A stretch of DNA of 64,000 bases from an uncultured Oscillospiraceae bacterium (GTDB lineage: Bacteria > Bacillota > Clostridia > Oscillospirales > Oscillospiraceae): contig CAJUQD010000011.1 in assembly GCA_910588105.1 (NCBI GenBank), forward strand, positions 1 to 64,000. The letters are read 5' to 3'. Made by a program: the position numbers and the translations under genes. Below, piece after piece: positions 15,632 through 24,583 of the stretch. The stretch's first letter is position 1; every line of letters starts with the position of its first letter. The notes beneath the pieces are model-generated. The model was not told where the DNA came from. It was given only the letters and a program-made list of their open reading frames with translations, and searched no databases.

Positions 15632-18466
15632 ATGCAGGACAAGATCGTCATCAAAGGCGCGCGAGAAAACAACCTGAAAAACATCGACGTGGAGATACCC
15701 CGGGACAAGCTGGTAGTGCTCACCGGCCTGTCCGGGTCGGGGAAGTCCTCCCTGGCCTTTGAGACGCTGTACGCCGAGGGCCAGCGGCGGTATGTGGAGT
15801 CCCTGTCCTCCTACGCCCGGATGTTTTTGGGCCAGATGGAGAAGCCCGACGTGGACTACATCGAGGGGCTGTCCCCCGCCATCTCCATCGACCAGAAGAC
15901 CACCTCCAAAAACCCCCGGTCCACCGTGGGCACCGTCACCGAGATTTACGACTACCTTCGCCTGCTGTGGGCCCGGGTGGGCACCCCCCACTGCCCCAAG
16001 TGCGGCAAAGAGATCAAGCAGCAGACCATCGACCAGATCATCGACCAGGTGATGACCCTCCCCGAGGCCACCCGCATCCAGGTGCTCTCCCCCGTCATCC
16101 GGGGCAAAAAGGGTGAGCACGCCAAAATCTTTGAGGACGCCCGGAAGTCGGGCTACGTCCGGGTGCGGGCAGACGGCTCGCTCTACGACCTCACCGAGGA
16201 GATCAAGCTGGACAAGAACCGCAAGCATTCCATTGAGATCGTGGTGGACCGGCTGGTGATCCGGGAGGACGTGGCCCGGCGGCTCACCGACAGCGTGGAG
16301 ACCGCCTCCAACCTGTCCGGCGGCATCGTTGTCATCAACGTCCTGGGGGAGGAGGAGCGGGACATCACCTTCTCCCAGAACTACGCCTGCGAGGACTGCG
16401 GCGTGTCCATCGAGGAGCTGTCCCCCCGGATGTTCTCCTTCAACAACCCCTTTGGGGCCTGCCCCGCCTGCACCGGCCTGGGTGCGCAGCTGAAGGTGGA
16501 CCCTGACCGAATCCTGCCCAACCGCTCCCTGTCCATCCTGGAGGGGGCCATCACCGCCTCCGGCTGGAACCACATCAAGTCGGACGGCATCTCCCGGATG
16601 TACTTCGACGCCTTGGCGAAAAAATACAAGTTCAAGCTCACCGACCCGGTGGAAAAGCTGTCCGGCGAGGTGCTGGACATCATCCTCTACGGCACCCGCG
16701 GGGAAAAGCTCACCCTCAACTACGACCAGCCCCGGGGCAAGGGCACCCTGTACCAGCCCTTCGAGGGGATTATCAACAACCTGGAGCGCCGCTACCGGGA
16801 GACCCAGTCGGACGCCATGAAGCGGGAGATCGAGGAGTGCATGAGCGAGTGTCCCTGCCCCGAGTGCCAGGGCAAACGCCTTAAGCGGGAGGCCCTGGCG
16901 GTGACGGTAGGCGGCAGCTCCATCCACCAGTTCTGCGAGAAGCCGGTGGACGAGGCCCTGGCCTTTCTGGACACCATCACCCTCACCGACACCCAGGCCA
17001 TGATCGCCGACCAGATTTTGAAGGAAATCCGGGCGCGGCTGGGCTTTTTGAAGTCGGTGGGCCTGCAATACCTCACCCTCACCCGGCAGGCGGGCACCCT
17101 GTCCGGCGGCGAGAGCCAGCGCATCCGGCTGGCCACCCAGATCGGCTCCTCCCTCATGGGGGTGCTGTATATCCTGGACGAGCCGTCCATCGGCCTGCAC
17201 CAGCGGGACAACGATTTGCTGCTGGGCACCTTGAAGCACCTGCGGGACCTGGGCAATACCCTGATTGTTGTCGAGCACGACGAGGACACCATGCGGGCCG
17301 CCGACTACATTGTGGATATCGGCCCCGGCGCGGGGGTCCACGGCGGGCAGGTGGTGGCCTGCGGCACCGCCGAGGAGGTCATGAATACCCCCGGCTCCGT
17401 CACCGGCGACTACCTGGCGGGGCGGAAGAAGGTCCCCGTCCCCACCCAGCGCCGGGCGGGCAACGGCCACCTGCTCACCGTGCGCGGCGCGGCGGAGAAC
17501 AACCTGCGCCACATCGACGTGAGCTTCCCCTTGGGGACGTTTATCGCCGTCACCGGGGTGTCCGGGTCGGGCAAGTCGTCCCTGGTGAACGAAATCCTCT
17601 ATAAGCGGCTGGGGGCGGAGCTCAACCGCACCAAGGCCCGGCCGGGGAAGCACGACGGCATGGAGGGCATTGAGCATCTGGATAAAGTAATCGCCATCGA
17701 CCAGTCCCCCATCGGCCGCACCCCCCGCTCCAACCCCGCCACCTACACGGGGCTGTTCAACGACATCCGGGAGCTGTTCGCCTCCACCCAGGACGCCAAG
17801 GCCAGGGGCTACGGCCCCGGCCGGTTCTCCTTCAACGTCCGGGGCGGACGGTGCGAGGCCTGCTCCGGCGACGGCCTGCTGAAAATCGAGATGCACTTCC
17901 TGCCCGACATCTACGTGCCCTGCGAGGTGTGCAAGGGCAAGCGCTACAACCGGGAGACGCTGGAGGTGCGCTACAAGGGCAAGAACATCCACGAGGTGCT
18001 GGAGATGACGGTGGAGGAGGCCCTCCCCTTCTTCGAGAACCTGCCCCGGCTGAAAAACCGCATCCAGACACTGAAGGACGTGGGGCTGGGCTATGTGAAG
18101 CTGGGCCAGCCCTCCACCACCCTGTCCGGCGGCGAGGCCCAGCGGGTGAAGCTGGCTACCGAGCTGTCCAAGCAGTCCACCGGCTCCACGGTATATATCC
18201 TGGACGAGCCCACCACCGGCCTGCACACCGCCGACGTCCACCAGCTGGTGGAGGTGCTCCAGCGGTTTGTGGACAAGGGGAACACGGTGGTGGTCATCGA
18301 GCACAACCTGGACGTCATCAAGACGGCGGACTATATCATCGACCTGGGCCCCGAGGGGGGCTCCGGCGGCGGCACGGTGGTTTGTACGGGCACACCCGAG
18401 GAGGTGGCGGAGCACCCCGGGAGCTACACGGGCAAATACCTGAAAAATGTTCTGGAAACGAGCTGA
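15632..18466 (+). CDS. uvrA: excinuclease ABC subunit UvrA
   Basis: A 944-residue ABC-type ATPase dimer that scans DNA for lesions and loads UvrB. Two nucleotide-binding domains are complete: Walker A GLSGSGKSS (about 33) and GVSGSGKSS (about 643), and signatures LSGGESQRI and LSGGEAQRV. Zinc-binding cysteine pairs are present (CPKCGKE, CPCPECQGKR, CEACSGDG…CEVCKGKR). The length is normal for the family. The ATG follows GAGGAG. COG2426 starts 7 bp after its stop and may be read from the same transcript. Confidence 0.98.
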   Translation: MQDKIVIKGARENNLKNIDVEIPRDKLVVLTGLSGSGKSSLAFETLYAEGQRRYVESLSSYARMFLGQMEKPDVDYIEGLSPAISIDQKTTSKNPRSTVGTVTEIYDYLRLLWARVGTPHCPKCGKEIKQQTIDQIIDQVMTLPEATRIQVLSPVIRGKKGEHAKIFEDARKSGYVRVRADGSLYDLTEEIKLDKNRKHSIEIVVDRLVIREDVARRLTDSVETASNLSGGIVVINVLGEEERDITFSQNYACEDCGVSIEELSPRMFSFNNPFGACPACTGLGAQLKVDPDRILPNRSLSILEGAITASGWNHIKSDGISRMYFDALAKKYKFKLTDPVEKLSGEVLDIILYGTRGEKLTLNYDQPRGKGTLYQPFEGIINNLERRYRETQSDAMKREIEECMSECPCPECQGKRLKREALAVTVGGSSIHQFCEKPVDEALAFLDTITLTDTQAMIADQILKEIRARLGFLKSVGLQYLTLTRQAGTLSGGESQRIRLATQIGSSLMGVLYILDEPSIGLHQRDNDLLLGTLKHLRDLGNTLIVVEHDEDTMRAADYIVDIGPGAGVHGGQVVACGTAEEVMNTPGSVTGDYLAGRKKVPVPTQRRAGNGHLLTVRGAAENNLRHIDVSFPLGTFIAVTGVSGSGKSSLVNEILYKRLGAELNRTKARPGKHDGMEGIEHLDKVIAIDQSPIGRTPRSNPATYTGLFNDIRELFASTQDAKARGYGPGRFSFNVRGGRCEACSGDGLLKIEMHFLPDIYVPCEVCKGKRYNRETLEVRYKGKNIHEVLEMTVEEALPFFENLPRLKNRIQTLKDVGLGYVKLGQPSTTLSGGEAQRVKLATELSKQSTGSTVYILDEPTTGLHTADVHQLVEVLQRFVDKGNTVVVIEHNLDVIKTADYIIDLGPEGGSGGGTVVCTGTPEEVAEHPGSYTGKYLKNVLETS

Positions 18467-18472
18467 TACCCC

Positions 18473-18961
18473 ATGGAATTGAATTTACAATGGCTGACGG
18501 AGACCTTCGCGGGGGAATTCCTGCTCACCCTGCTGGTGTCCATGGTGCCGGTGGTGGAGCTGCGGGGGGGCATCCCCTTCGGCGTCACGGCGGGGCTGCC
18601 CGTGTGGGCGGCGTTTCTGGCCGCCGTCATCGGCAACCTGATCCCCGTGCCCTTCATCATCGTGTATATCCGCCGGATCTTCCAGTGGATGCGCCGGAGA
18701 ATCCCCAAGCTCAACCGCATGGTGGACGCCCTGGAGCGCAAGGCCCACCTGAAGGGGCAGAAGGTGACCAGGTATAAATACCTGGGGCTGATGCTGTTCG
18801 TGGCCATCCCGCTGCCGGGCACCGGGGCGTGGACGGGCTCGCTGGCGGCGGCGTTTCTGGACATGCCCCTGCGGAAAGCGCTCCCCTCGGTGATTGCGGG
18901 GGTGCTGATTGCGGGACTTGCCATCAGCGTCCTATCCTACGGCGTAGTCAGTCTGTTTTAG
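18473..18961 (+). CDS. COG2426 small multi-drug export-like membrane protein
   Basis: 162 residues with about four TM segments. The family signature is VSMVPVVELRGGIPFGV near residue 23 and FVAIPLPGTGAWTGSLAA near residue 110. The two P-x-(E/G)-rich re-entrant-like segments are arranged as in the SNARE-associated/DedA-like fold. Members are annotated as small multidrug export proteins, but transport has rarely been shown. The start is 7 bp after uvrA, with a weak ribosome-binding site inside the uvrA end. Confidence 0.8.
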   Translation: MELNLQWLTETFAGEFLLTLLVSMVPVVELRGGIPFGVTAGLPVWAAFLAAVIGNLIPVPFIIVYIRRIFQWMRRRIPKLNRMVDALERKAHLKGQKVTRYKYLGLMLFVAIPLPGTGAWTGSLAAAFLDMPLRKALPSVIAGVLIAGLAISVLSYGVVSLF

Positions 18962-19002
18962 AAGCGCGGAGCCGTTATGAGCCGTGCAGGGAGGGGGATT
19001 TT

Positions 19003-19590
19003 ATGTACCTTTATCTCGTCCGCCACGGCCAGTCGGTGGGCAATGAAAAACAGCTCTTTTTCGGGTCGAAAGACTATCCCCTCACCCCGCTGGGCCGGGA
19101 GCAGGCAAAGCAGGCGGCGGACAAGCTGCGGGAGGCGCCCTTCACCCGCTGCGTGGCCAGTCCCCTGTCCCGGGCCTGGGACACCGCTTTGATCTGCGCG
19201 GAGGGCCGGGGGATGAGCCCCGAGCCTGCTCCCGCCCTGCGGGAGCAGGACATGGGGGCGATGGAGGGGCTCACCTGGGGCGCGGCGGAGGCCCGCTTCG
19301 GCGGCCACATCGGCGCGCTGCTGGCGGACTGGTTTCACACCACGCCGCCGGAGGGGGAACCCCCCTCCCATATGCTGCGGCGGGTGGCGGGCTGCGTGGA
19401 CATCCTCCTGGACCGGGGGGAGGATACCTTGGTGGTGGCCCACAACGGCTCGCTGTCCCTCATCCTGTACCACCTGGGGCTGGCGGGGGAACAGGACCTG
19501 CTCCGGCCGGACTGGTTCTTCCGCCACGGAACCTACTCCGCCGTCCGCGCAGATGAGGCCGGGGCGGAGCTGGTTTGCTTCAACCGGTGA
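19003..19590 (+). CDS. histidine phosphatase family protein
   Basis: A 195-residue phosphoglycerate-mutase-like phosphatase. The phospho-accepting histidine is in YLVRHGQS (His8). The second arginine is in RCVASPLSRAWDTA, the acid/base glutamate in REQDMGAMEG, and the second catalytic histidine in LVVAHNGSL (about 154). The ATG at 19003 follows GGGAGGGGG. Relatives include CobC-like alpha-ribazole phosphatases and general sugar phosphatases. No cobalamin genes are nearby, so the substrate is not assigned. Confidence 0.85.
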   Translation: MYLYLVRHGQSVGNEKQLFFGSKDYPLTPLGREQAKQAADKLREAPFTRCVASPLSRAWDTALICAEGRGMSPEPAPALREQDMGAMEGLTWGAAEARFGGHIGALLADWFHTTPPEGEPPSHMLRRVAGCVDILLDRGEDTLVVAHNGSLSLILYHLGLAGEQDLLRPDWFFRHGTYSAVRADEAGAELVCFNR

Positions 19591-19628
19591 CAAAAAAGCG
19601 CCCGCCGCCATAGAATGCCTCAGTTTTA

Positions 19629-19789
19629 AGAACCTGTATTCAAAGCCGAAGATGCCGGGTGGGCGAGGGCTTTTCCCGCCAGACAAGGCGAATTTCCGCT
19701 GGAATACTTTGTGTATTTCAAGAAAATCAACGCAGCATGGCGGGGAAGGATCCGCCCGGACGGCGTTTGAGGTTGTGAATGCAGGTTCT
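19629..19789. repeat. repeat E1, copy B (intact, 161 bp)
   Basis: Ends AGAACCTGTATTCAAAGCC and GGTTGTGAATGCAGGTTCT (16 of 19 pair). The body is the same as E1 copy A on the opposite strand but without the nested E2. The core segment TACTTTGTGTATTTCAAGAA is shared with copies A and D. The right end abuts TATAAGGAGG, which serves as the ribosome-binding site of the gene at 19807. Confidence 0.85.
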
Positions 19790-19806
19790 ATAAGGAGGCG
19801 GCGGAA

Positions 19807-20118
19807 ATGACACAGGTAGTTCAATTTCTGGCGGCGCTGCTGGCGGCTTTCGGGCTGGTGGGCCTGGGGTGGCTGGCGCTGGGGGCGCTGCTGCTGCCGG
19901 GGGTGTGCCCCGCCCGGATGGTGGTGGACGCCCAGGGGGACGGCGGCGGGCTGGAGCAGACCGTCAAGGCCCTGCTGTGGCTGCGGCGCACCGGCCTTTG
20001 GTGGGGCGAGGTGGTCATCCGGGACCGCGGCCTGGACGCCGGGGGGCTGGCCCTGGCCCGGGCCCTGGCGGAGGGCCCGGGCGTGCGCTTCGAGGACGGC
20101 GGCTGGGACAGTGTGTAG
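19807..20118 (+). CDS. small single-TM protein of unknown function
   Basis: 103 residues: a hydrophobic N-terminal anchor (FLAALLAAFGLVGLGWLALGALLL, residues 7-30) and a small alpha/beta domain (CPARMVVDAQGDGGGLEQTV, WGEVVIRDRGLDAGGLALA). The domain looks like a minimal Rossmann-type half, with alternating strands and glycine turns. I do not recognise the family. The ribosome-binding site AAGGAGG directly follows the E1 repeat, so the repeat insertion may have shaped its 5' leader. Confidence 0.6.
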   Translation: MTQVVQFLAALLAAFGLVGLGWLALGALLLPGVCPARMVVDAQGDGGGLEQTVKALLWLRRTGLWWGEVVIRDRGLDAGGLALARALAEGPGVRFEDGGWDSV

Positions 20119-20185
20119 CGGTCAAAGCGTTTCACGCGAAACGCCAGTTCGATTTTAAAACTACAAAAGAAACGAGGAATGCACC

Positions 20186-21682
20186 ATGGAGTTGAAGGAA
20201 GCGCTGGCCAGGCTGGCCGAGCTGCAAAGGAAGATGTACGCCTATCAGGCGGCGTCCTCCTCGCTGTACCTGGACGGCACCACCGTGGCCCCCAAGGACA
20301 CCGCCGAGGGCCGGGGGGTGGCCCTGGGCGTGCTGGCCGGGGAGCGGCATAAGCTGTTCTCCGCCCCGGAGGTGGGGGAGCTGCTGGACTTTTTGTGGGA
20401 GCGCAGGGACGGGCTGGACCACCCCGTCCGCCGGCAGGTGGAGGAGCTGCGCCGGTCGTACGGCCAGCTCACGCGCATCCCGGCGGACGAGTATATGGAG
20501 TACGCCGTCCTCACCAACCAGGCCAGCGACGTGTGGCACCGGGCCAAGGAGGCCAGCGATTTCCAGCTGTTCCGCCCGGTGCTGGAAAAGCTGGTGGCCT
20601 TCAACATCAAGTTTGCCGGGTATTACGACAGCTCCAAGGCCCCCTACGACGCCCTGCTCAACGAGTATGAGCGGGGGGTGGATATGGCCTACCTGGACAG
20701 CTTCTTCGCCACCCTGCGAGAGCGCATCGTCCCCCTGCTCCACGCCGTGATGGAGCAGGAGCCGCCCGACGACTCCTTCCTGCGCAGGCGTTATCCCGTG
20801 GAGGGGCAGCGGAGGTTCTCCGACTACCTGATGGAGGTGCTGGGGCTGGACCGGGCCCACTGCGCCATCGGTGAGACGGAGCACCCCTACACCCTGGAGT
20901 TCAACAACAAGGACGTGCGCATCACCACCCACTACCACGAGGACAATATGGACTTCTCCATGTACTCCGTCATCCACGAGGGGGGCCACGCCAAGTACGA
21001 GCTGGGCATCGCCGACGAGCTGCAATACACCTGCCTGGCCGGGGGCGTGTCCATGGGCGTCCATGAGAGCCAGTCCCGGTTCTACGAAAACCTGATCGGC
21101 CGCTCCCTGCCCTTTATCCAGGCCATCTTCCCCAAGATGCAGGAGTTCTTCCCCGGGCAGCTGGCCGACGTGACGGCGGAGCAGTTCTACCGCGCCGTGA
21201 ACAAGGCCCAGCCCTCCCTCATCCGCACCGAGGCGGACGAGCTGACCTACTGCCTCCACGTGATGGTGCGCTATGAAATTGAAAAGCAGCTCATCGGCGG
21301 AACGCTGGCGGTGAAGGACGTGCCCGGGACCTGGAACCGGCTGTACAAGGAATACCTTGGGGTGGACGTGCCCGACGACCGGCGGGGCTGCCTCCAGGAC
21401 AGCCACTGGTCGGGCGGCTCCTTCGGCTATTTCCCCTCCTACGCCCTGGGCAGCGCCTACGGCGCCCAGATGCTGCGCAATATGGAGCGGGACATGGACG
21501 TGTGGGGGCCGGTCTCCAGGGGGGATCTGTCCGGCGTGTCCGCCTGGCTGGGGGAGAAAATCCACAGGTACGGCGGCCTGATGGAGCCCGCGGACGTGGT
21601 GAAAAACGCCTGCGGCCAATTCGACCCCACCGTATTTGCCGACTACCTGGAGAAAAAATATTCCCAGCTTTACGCCCTGTAG
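20186..21682 (+). CDS. M32 family carboxypeptidase
   Basis: A 498-residue cytoplasmic zinc carboxypeptidase (Taq/Pfu carboxypeptidase family). It removes C-terminal residues from peptides one at a time. The catalytic HEXXH is seen as VIHEGGHAKYE (about residue 264), followed by the third ligand region GVHESQSRFYENLIGRS. The M32-specific motifs RTEADELTYCLHVMVRYE and HWSGGSFGYFPSYALG are present, and the length is normal. It is preceded by a 60-bp gap without an obvious promoter, so it may share transcription with the small TM protein. A terminator follows. Confidence 0.95.
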   Translation: MELKEALARLAELQRKMYAYQAASSSLYLDGTTVAPKDTAEGRGVALGVLAGERHKLFSAPEVGELLDFLWERRDGLDHPVRRQVEELRRSYGQLTRIPADEYMEYAVLTNQASDVWHRAKEASDFQLFRPVLEKLVAFNIKFAGYYDSSKAPYDALLNEYERGVDMAYLDSFFATLRERIVPLLHAVMEQEPPDDSFLRRRYPVEGQRRFSDYLMEVLGLDRAHCAIGETEHPYTLEFNNKDVRITTHYHEDNMDFSMYSVIHEGGHAKYELGIADELQYTCLAGGVSMGVHESQSRFYENLIGRSLPFIQAIFPKMQEFFPGQLADVTAEQFYRAVNKAQPSLIRTEADELTYCLHVMVRYEIEKQLIGGTLAVKDVPGTWNRLYKEYLGVDVPDDRRGCLQDSHWSGGSFGYFPSYALGSAYGAQMLRNMERDMDVWGPVSRGDLSGVSAWLGEKIHRYGGLMEPADVVKNACGQFDPTVFADYLEKKYSQLYAL

Positions 21683-21692
21683 GCTGCGGACA

Positions 21693-21729
21693 AAGGGCCC
21701 GGCGGGAGAGTTCTCCCGCCGGGCCCTTC
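21693..21729 (+). terminator. terminator after the M32 peptidase
   Basis: AAGGGCCCGGCGGGAGA pairs with TCTCCCGCCGGGCCCTT around a GT loop, then TCT. It is a long, very GC-rich stem between convergent genes. Confidence 0.7.
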
Positions 21730-21771
21730 TGCCTCGCAGGGTTCCCGCCCGTCAAGCGCCAAGAAACTGTG

Positions 21772-22731
21772 TCAGCGGAACCAGCCGCCGCTGTCCCGGG
21801 CATCCAGCACGTCCAGCATGGCGGACAGCATTTCCGCGGCCTGGGTCCTGGTGAGGGGCTGGGACAGCTGGGAGCTGCCGGACAGCACCGACACCGCCTC
21901 CATATTCACCGCCGACTGGTAGGCCCAGGCGGGGGCGGTCTCGGCGGAGAAGGCGGAGGCTGTCCCCGCCACGTCGCCGGTGGCCAGCAGGCGGTCGATG
22001 ATAACGGCGGCCTCCGCGCAGGTCACCGCACCGCCGGGGACGAACACCGTCTGGCCCGCGCCGTTGCGGGAGCCCTCCACCGTCCCCACCGCCAGGGCGG
22101 CGGACACATAGCCCTTGGCCCAGGCGGAGATGTCGCCGTCGTCATAGAACCCGGTGAGGGTGACGCCGCTGAGCGGCTCCTTCCCCGCCGCCGTCATGGC
22201 CATAGCCAAAAATTCCTGGCGGGTGAAGGTGCTGTCCGGGTCGAAGCAGTACAGCTCCCCCACCTTCCGCCCGGTGTATACCCCCGCCTCCGCCAGGCGC
22301 AGGGCGGCGTAGTGGGCGGGGTTGCCCTCCAGGTCGGAATAGCTGACCGTGGTGGCCTGCTTCTGGATGGCCACCTTCACGGTGGCGGGCTTGGACATGT
22401 TCCCCTTGGCGTCGATGGCCACATAGGTGAAGGTGTCCCGGCCCTTCTTGCCCTCATAGGGGGTGTAGGTGAAGGCGGCGGGGTCGTTTTTGTCCATGGC
22501 CACCTGGCCCCGGGCGGGGCTGTCCACCACCTGGAAGGTAACCAGGTCGCCCTCCGGGTCCACGGCGGCGAAGCGGCTGGAAATGGCCACCCCCTTGTAG
22601 GTCTTGAGGGTCAGGTCCTCGGCAATGGGGGCGGCGTTCTCCACCTCCGCGGTGGGGGTGGTCAGCGCCAAAGCGGGAACGGTGAGCACCCCGGCCAGAC
22701 ACAGGGAGAGTATCATGATTCGCTTTTTCAA
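21772..22731 (-). CDS. secreted Ig-like/SLH-domain protein
   Basis: 319 residues with a Sec signal peptide (MKKRIMILSLCLAGVLTVPALA, cleavage near residue 22). A cadherin-like beta-sandwich of the Big_9/tandem-95 type follows (DPEGDLVTFQVV, TYTPYEGKKGRDTFTYVA, residues 35-125). Two to three S-layer-homology-type repeats make up residues about 130-315 (FTRQEFLAMAMTA, VTCAEAAVIIDRLL, LTRTQAAEMLSAML). SLH domains bind secondary cell-wall polymer, so the protein is probably on the cell surface. It is a single gene with its own ribosome-binding site (AAGGAGG at about 22740). Confidence 0.85.
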   Translation of the reverse strand: MKKRIMILSLCLAGVLTVPALALTTPTAEVENAAPIAEDLTLKTYKGVAISSRFAAVDPEGDLVTFQVVDSPARGQVAMDKNDPAAFTYTPYEGKKGRDTFTYVAIDAKGNMSKPATVKVAIQKQATTVSYSDLEGNPAHYAALRLAEAGVYTGRKVGELYCFDPDSTFTRQEFLAMAMTAAGKEPLSGVTLTGFYDDGDISAWAKGYVSAALAVGTVEGSRNGAGQTVFVPGGAVTCAEAAVIIDRLLATGDVAGTASAFSAETAPAWAYQSAVNMEAVSVLSGSSQLSQPLTRTQAAEMLSAMLDVLDARDSGGWFR

Positions 22732-22780
22732 AGGGAAAGCCTCCTTTGTATGGTTGTGGGACTAGCTTACTCCAATTGAG

Positions 22781-22822
22781 AAAAAATTATGCGGCCGTCC
22801 CTTTTTCCAGGGGCGGCCGCAT
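22781..22822 (-). terminator. terminator of the RodA/FtsW-family gene
   Basis: The stem ATGCGGCCGTCCC / GGGGCGGCCGCAT, followed on the minus strand by AATTTTTTCTC. It lies just after the stop at 22855. Confidence 0.75.
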
Positions 22823-22854
22823 GGCGGCGCGTCACTTTTTACGATGCGCTTTGA

Positions 22855-24045
22855 CTATAATTGGCTTCGGTCCTTGAGCCAGCTGGGCAGGGGCCGCATC
22901 TTGATGCCGGACACCAGCCCCATGGCAATGAACAGCGTCAGCGTGGACGACCCCCCGTAGCTGATGAAAGGCAGGGTCAGGCCGATGACGGGGCCGATAT
23001 ACAAGGTCATGGCCACGTTGATGATGGTCTGGATCATCAGCATCCCGGCAATTCCCATGGCGATATAGGCGGACATGTGGCTGCGGGCCCGGCGGGACAC
23101 CCACACACAGCGCAGGATGATGAGCAGCAGCACCAGCAGCACCGCGCAGCAGCCGATAAACCCAAATTCCTCCCCGCACACGGCGAAGATGTTGTCGGTG
23201 TGCCGGGCGGGCAGGCTGGTGGGATCGGAGGATTGGGTCTGGATGCCCTTCATAAACCCCATGCCGGTGAGCTGTCCCGAGCCGATGGCCAGCAGGGAGT
23301 GGTTCTGCTGCCAGCCCTGGCCCCGTGGATCAAAATTATTCCCTTTCCAGTGCTCCACCACCACCCGGAAACGCATGATGCGGTAGTCTGTCCAGTATTT
23401 GGTGCGGGGGAGGATGAAATGCCACAAAAACACCAGCCCGCCCACCAGGGGCGCCCCCACCCCGATGAACCACCACCTGCTCACCCCGGCCACCCAGGTC
23501 ATGACCACAAAGATGAACAAATAGACGATGACCATGCCCCAGTCGCCTGACAGCACCGCCAGCGACCCGGCAAACACCCCGGTAAGCACCAGGTATTTCA
23601 TCAGGGCAGAAAAACGGCCCAGCCCCCGGGGCCGCTCCTTGTTAATCATCCAGGCCAGCACCACGATATAAGCCAGCTTTGCGATCTCCCCGGGCTGGAA
23701 GCCGGGAAAGCCGGGTATGGGCAGGTAGACCCAGCTCTTGTTCCCGCTGTCCCCCCCCTCGCCGAAGGGGTAGATCAGGGCGATGACAAACAGCCCCAGC
23801 AGCAGGAACACCCACCACCACTTTTCCATCAAAAACTCAATGTCGATAAAGGTGCCCCAGATGTAGGCCACAATGCCCATGCACAGGAACATGGCCTGCT
23901 TCACAGCAAAGTCCTGGAGCACCTTCCGGTATTGGGTGGCGGAGTAGATGAGCACCAGCCCCATCAGGCTGGCCAGGATGCACAGGCACAGCAGGAGCAC
24001 GTCGCCCTTTTTGAAAAAATCCCTGAGTGTGCGCGTTGGCCGCAA
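22855..24045 (-). CDS. FtsW/RodA/SpoVE family peptidoglycan glycosyltransferase
   Basis: A 396-residue SEDS protein with ten TM helices that polymerises lipid II together with a class B PBP. Family hallmarks are GNKSWVYLPIPGFPGFQPGE, the catalytic Asp in LSGDWGMVIVYL, the extracellular HTDNIFAVCGEEFGFIG loop, and PFISYGGSS. The TTG at 24045 is chosen because AGAGGGGG lies seven bases upstream; the longer frame runs into the divergent promoter region and tsaE. The sequence is closer to RodA (elongation) than to FtsW. SpoVE cannot be excluded. Confidence 0.88.
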   Translation of the reverse strand: MRPTRTLRDFFKKGDVLLLCLCILASLMGLVLIYSATQYRKVLQDFAVKQAMFLCMGIVAYIWGTFIDIEFLMEKWWWVFLLLGLFVIALIYPFGEGGDSGNKSWVYLPIPGFPGFQPGEIAKLAYIVVLAWMINKERPRGLGRFSALMKYLVLTGVFAGSLAVLSGDWGMVIVYLFIFVVMTWVAGVSRWWFIGVGAPLVGGLVFLWHFILPRTKYWTDYRIMRFRVVVEHWKGNNFDPRGQGWQQNHSLLAIGSGQLTGMGFMKGIQTQSSDPTSLPARHTDNIFAVCGEEFGFIGCCAVLLVLLLIILRCVWVSRRARSHMSAYIAMGIAGMLMIQTIINVAMTLYIGPVIGLTLPFISYGGSSTLTLFIAMGLVSGIKMRPLPSWLKDRSQL

Positions 24046-24078
24046 GGCACGACCCCCTCTCCATAAAAACCGCAAGTT

Positions 24079-24111
24079 AGTATAGCACACCGGCGGGAAA
24101 TATGCTATACT
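24079..24111. promoter_or_regulatory. divergent -10 inverted repeat between rodA-like gene and tsaE
   Basis: AGTATAGCA (24079-24087) and TGCTATACT (24103-24111) are a perfect 9-bp inverted repeat, so each strand has a TATACT -10. Neither has a good -35. It resembles the mirror-image arrangement at 7265-7360. Confidence 0.45.
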
Positions 24112-24157
24112 CATTTGCGAGAGTTTTTGAATTCTTAATGGTTGGGAAGCGATACGC

Positions 24158-24583
24158 ATGGAATTTGTCACCCACAGCCGGGAGGAGACCGAGGCCCTGG
24201 GCGCCCGCCTGGCGGACGCGCTGGCGGAGGGCCGGGTGGTGGCCTTCACCGGCGACCTGGGGGCGGGCAAAACCGCCTTTGTGTCCGGCATGGCCCGCGC
24301 CCTGGGGGTGGAGGAGCGGGTGACCAGCCCCACCTTCACCATCGTCAATGAATATGAGGGGGGGCGGCTCCCCCTGTTCCACTTCGATATGTACCGGCTG
24401 GACAGCGCCGATGAGCTGTTCCACATCGGCTGGGAGGATTACCTGGCCCGGGGGGGCGTGTGCGCCGTGGAGTGGAGCGAGAACGTGACCGGGGCCATCG
24501 AGCCGGACGCGGTTCGTGTGTCCATCCTCCGGGGGGACGGGGACAACGACCGGGTCATCGCCATTGAGGGGGTAAAGCTGTGA
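24158..24583 (+). CDS. tsaE: tRNA threonylcarbamoyladenosine ATPase TsaE
   Basis: A 141-residue P-loop ATPase needed for turnover of the TsaBD complex, which makes t6A37 in ANN-decoding tRNAs. The Walker A is GDLGAGKTAF (about 32-41). The family signature TSPTFTIVNEYEGG follows, then FHFDMYRL (Walker-B-like) and VEWSENV near the C-terminus. It overlaps tsaB by four bases (GTGA), so translation is coupled. The ATG lies downstream of the TATACT at 24106-24111. Confidence 0.96.
   Translation: MEFVTHSREETEALGARLADALAEGRVVAFTGDLGAGKTAFVSGMARALGVEERVTSPTFTIVNEYEGGRLPLFHFDMYRLDSADELFHIGWEDYLARGGVCAVEWSENVTGAIEPDAVRVSILRGDGDNDRVIAIEGVKL

Noticed and set aside
15548..18415. A 955-codon open frame antisense to uvrA
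   Set aside because: It exists because the high-GC third positions of uvrA leave few stops on the other strand. It has no ribosome-binding site, no family, and a His/Gly/Val-rich composition typical of such shadows.
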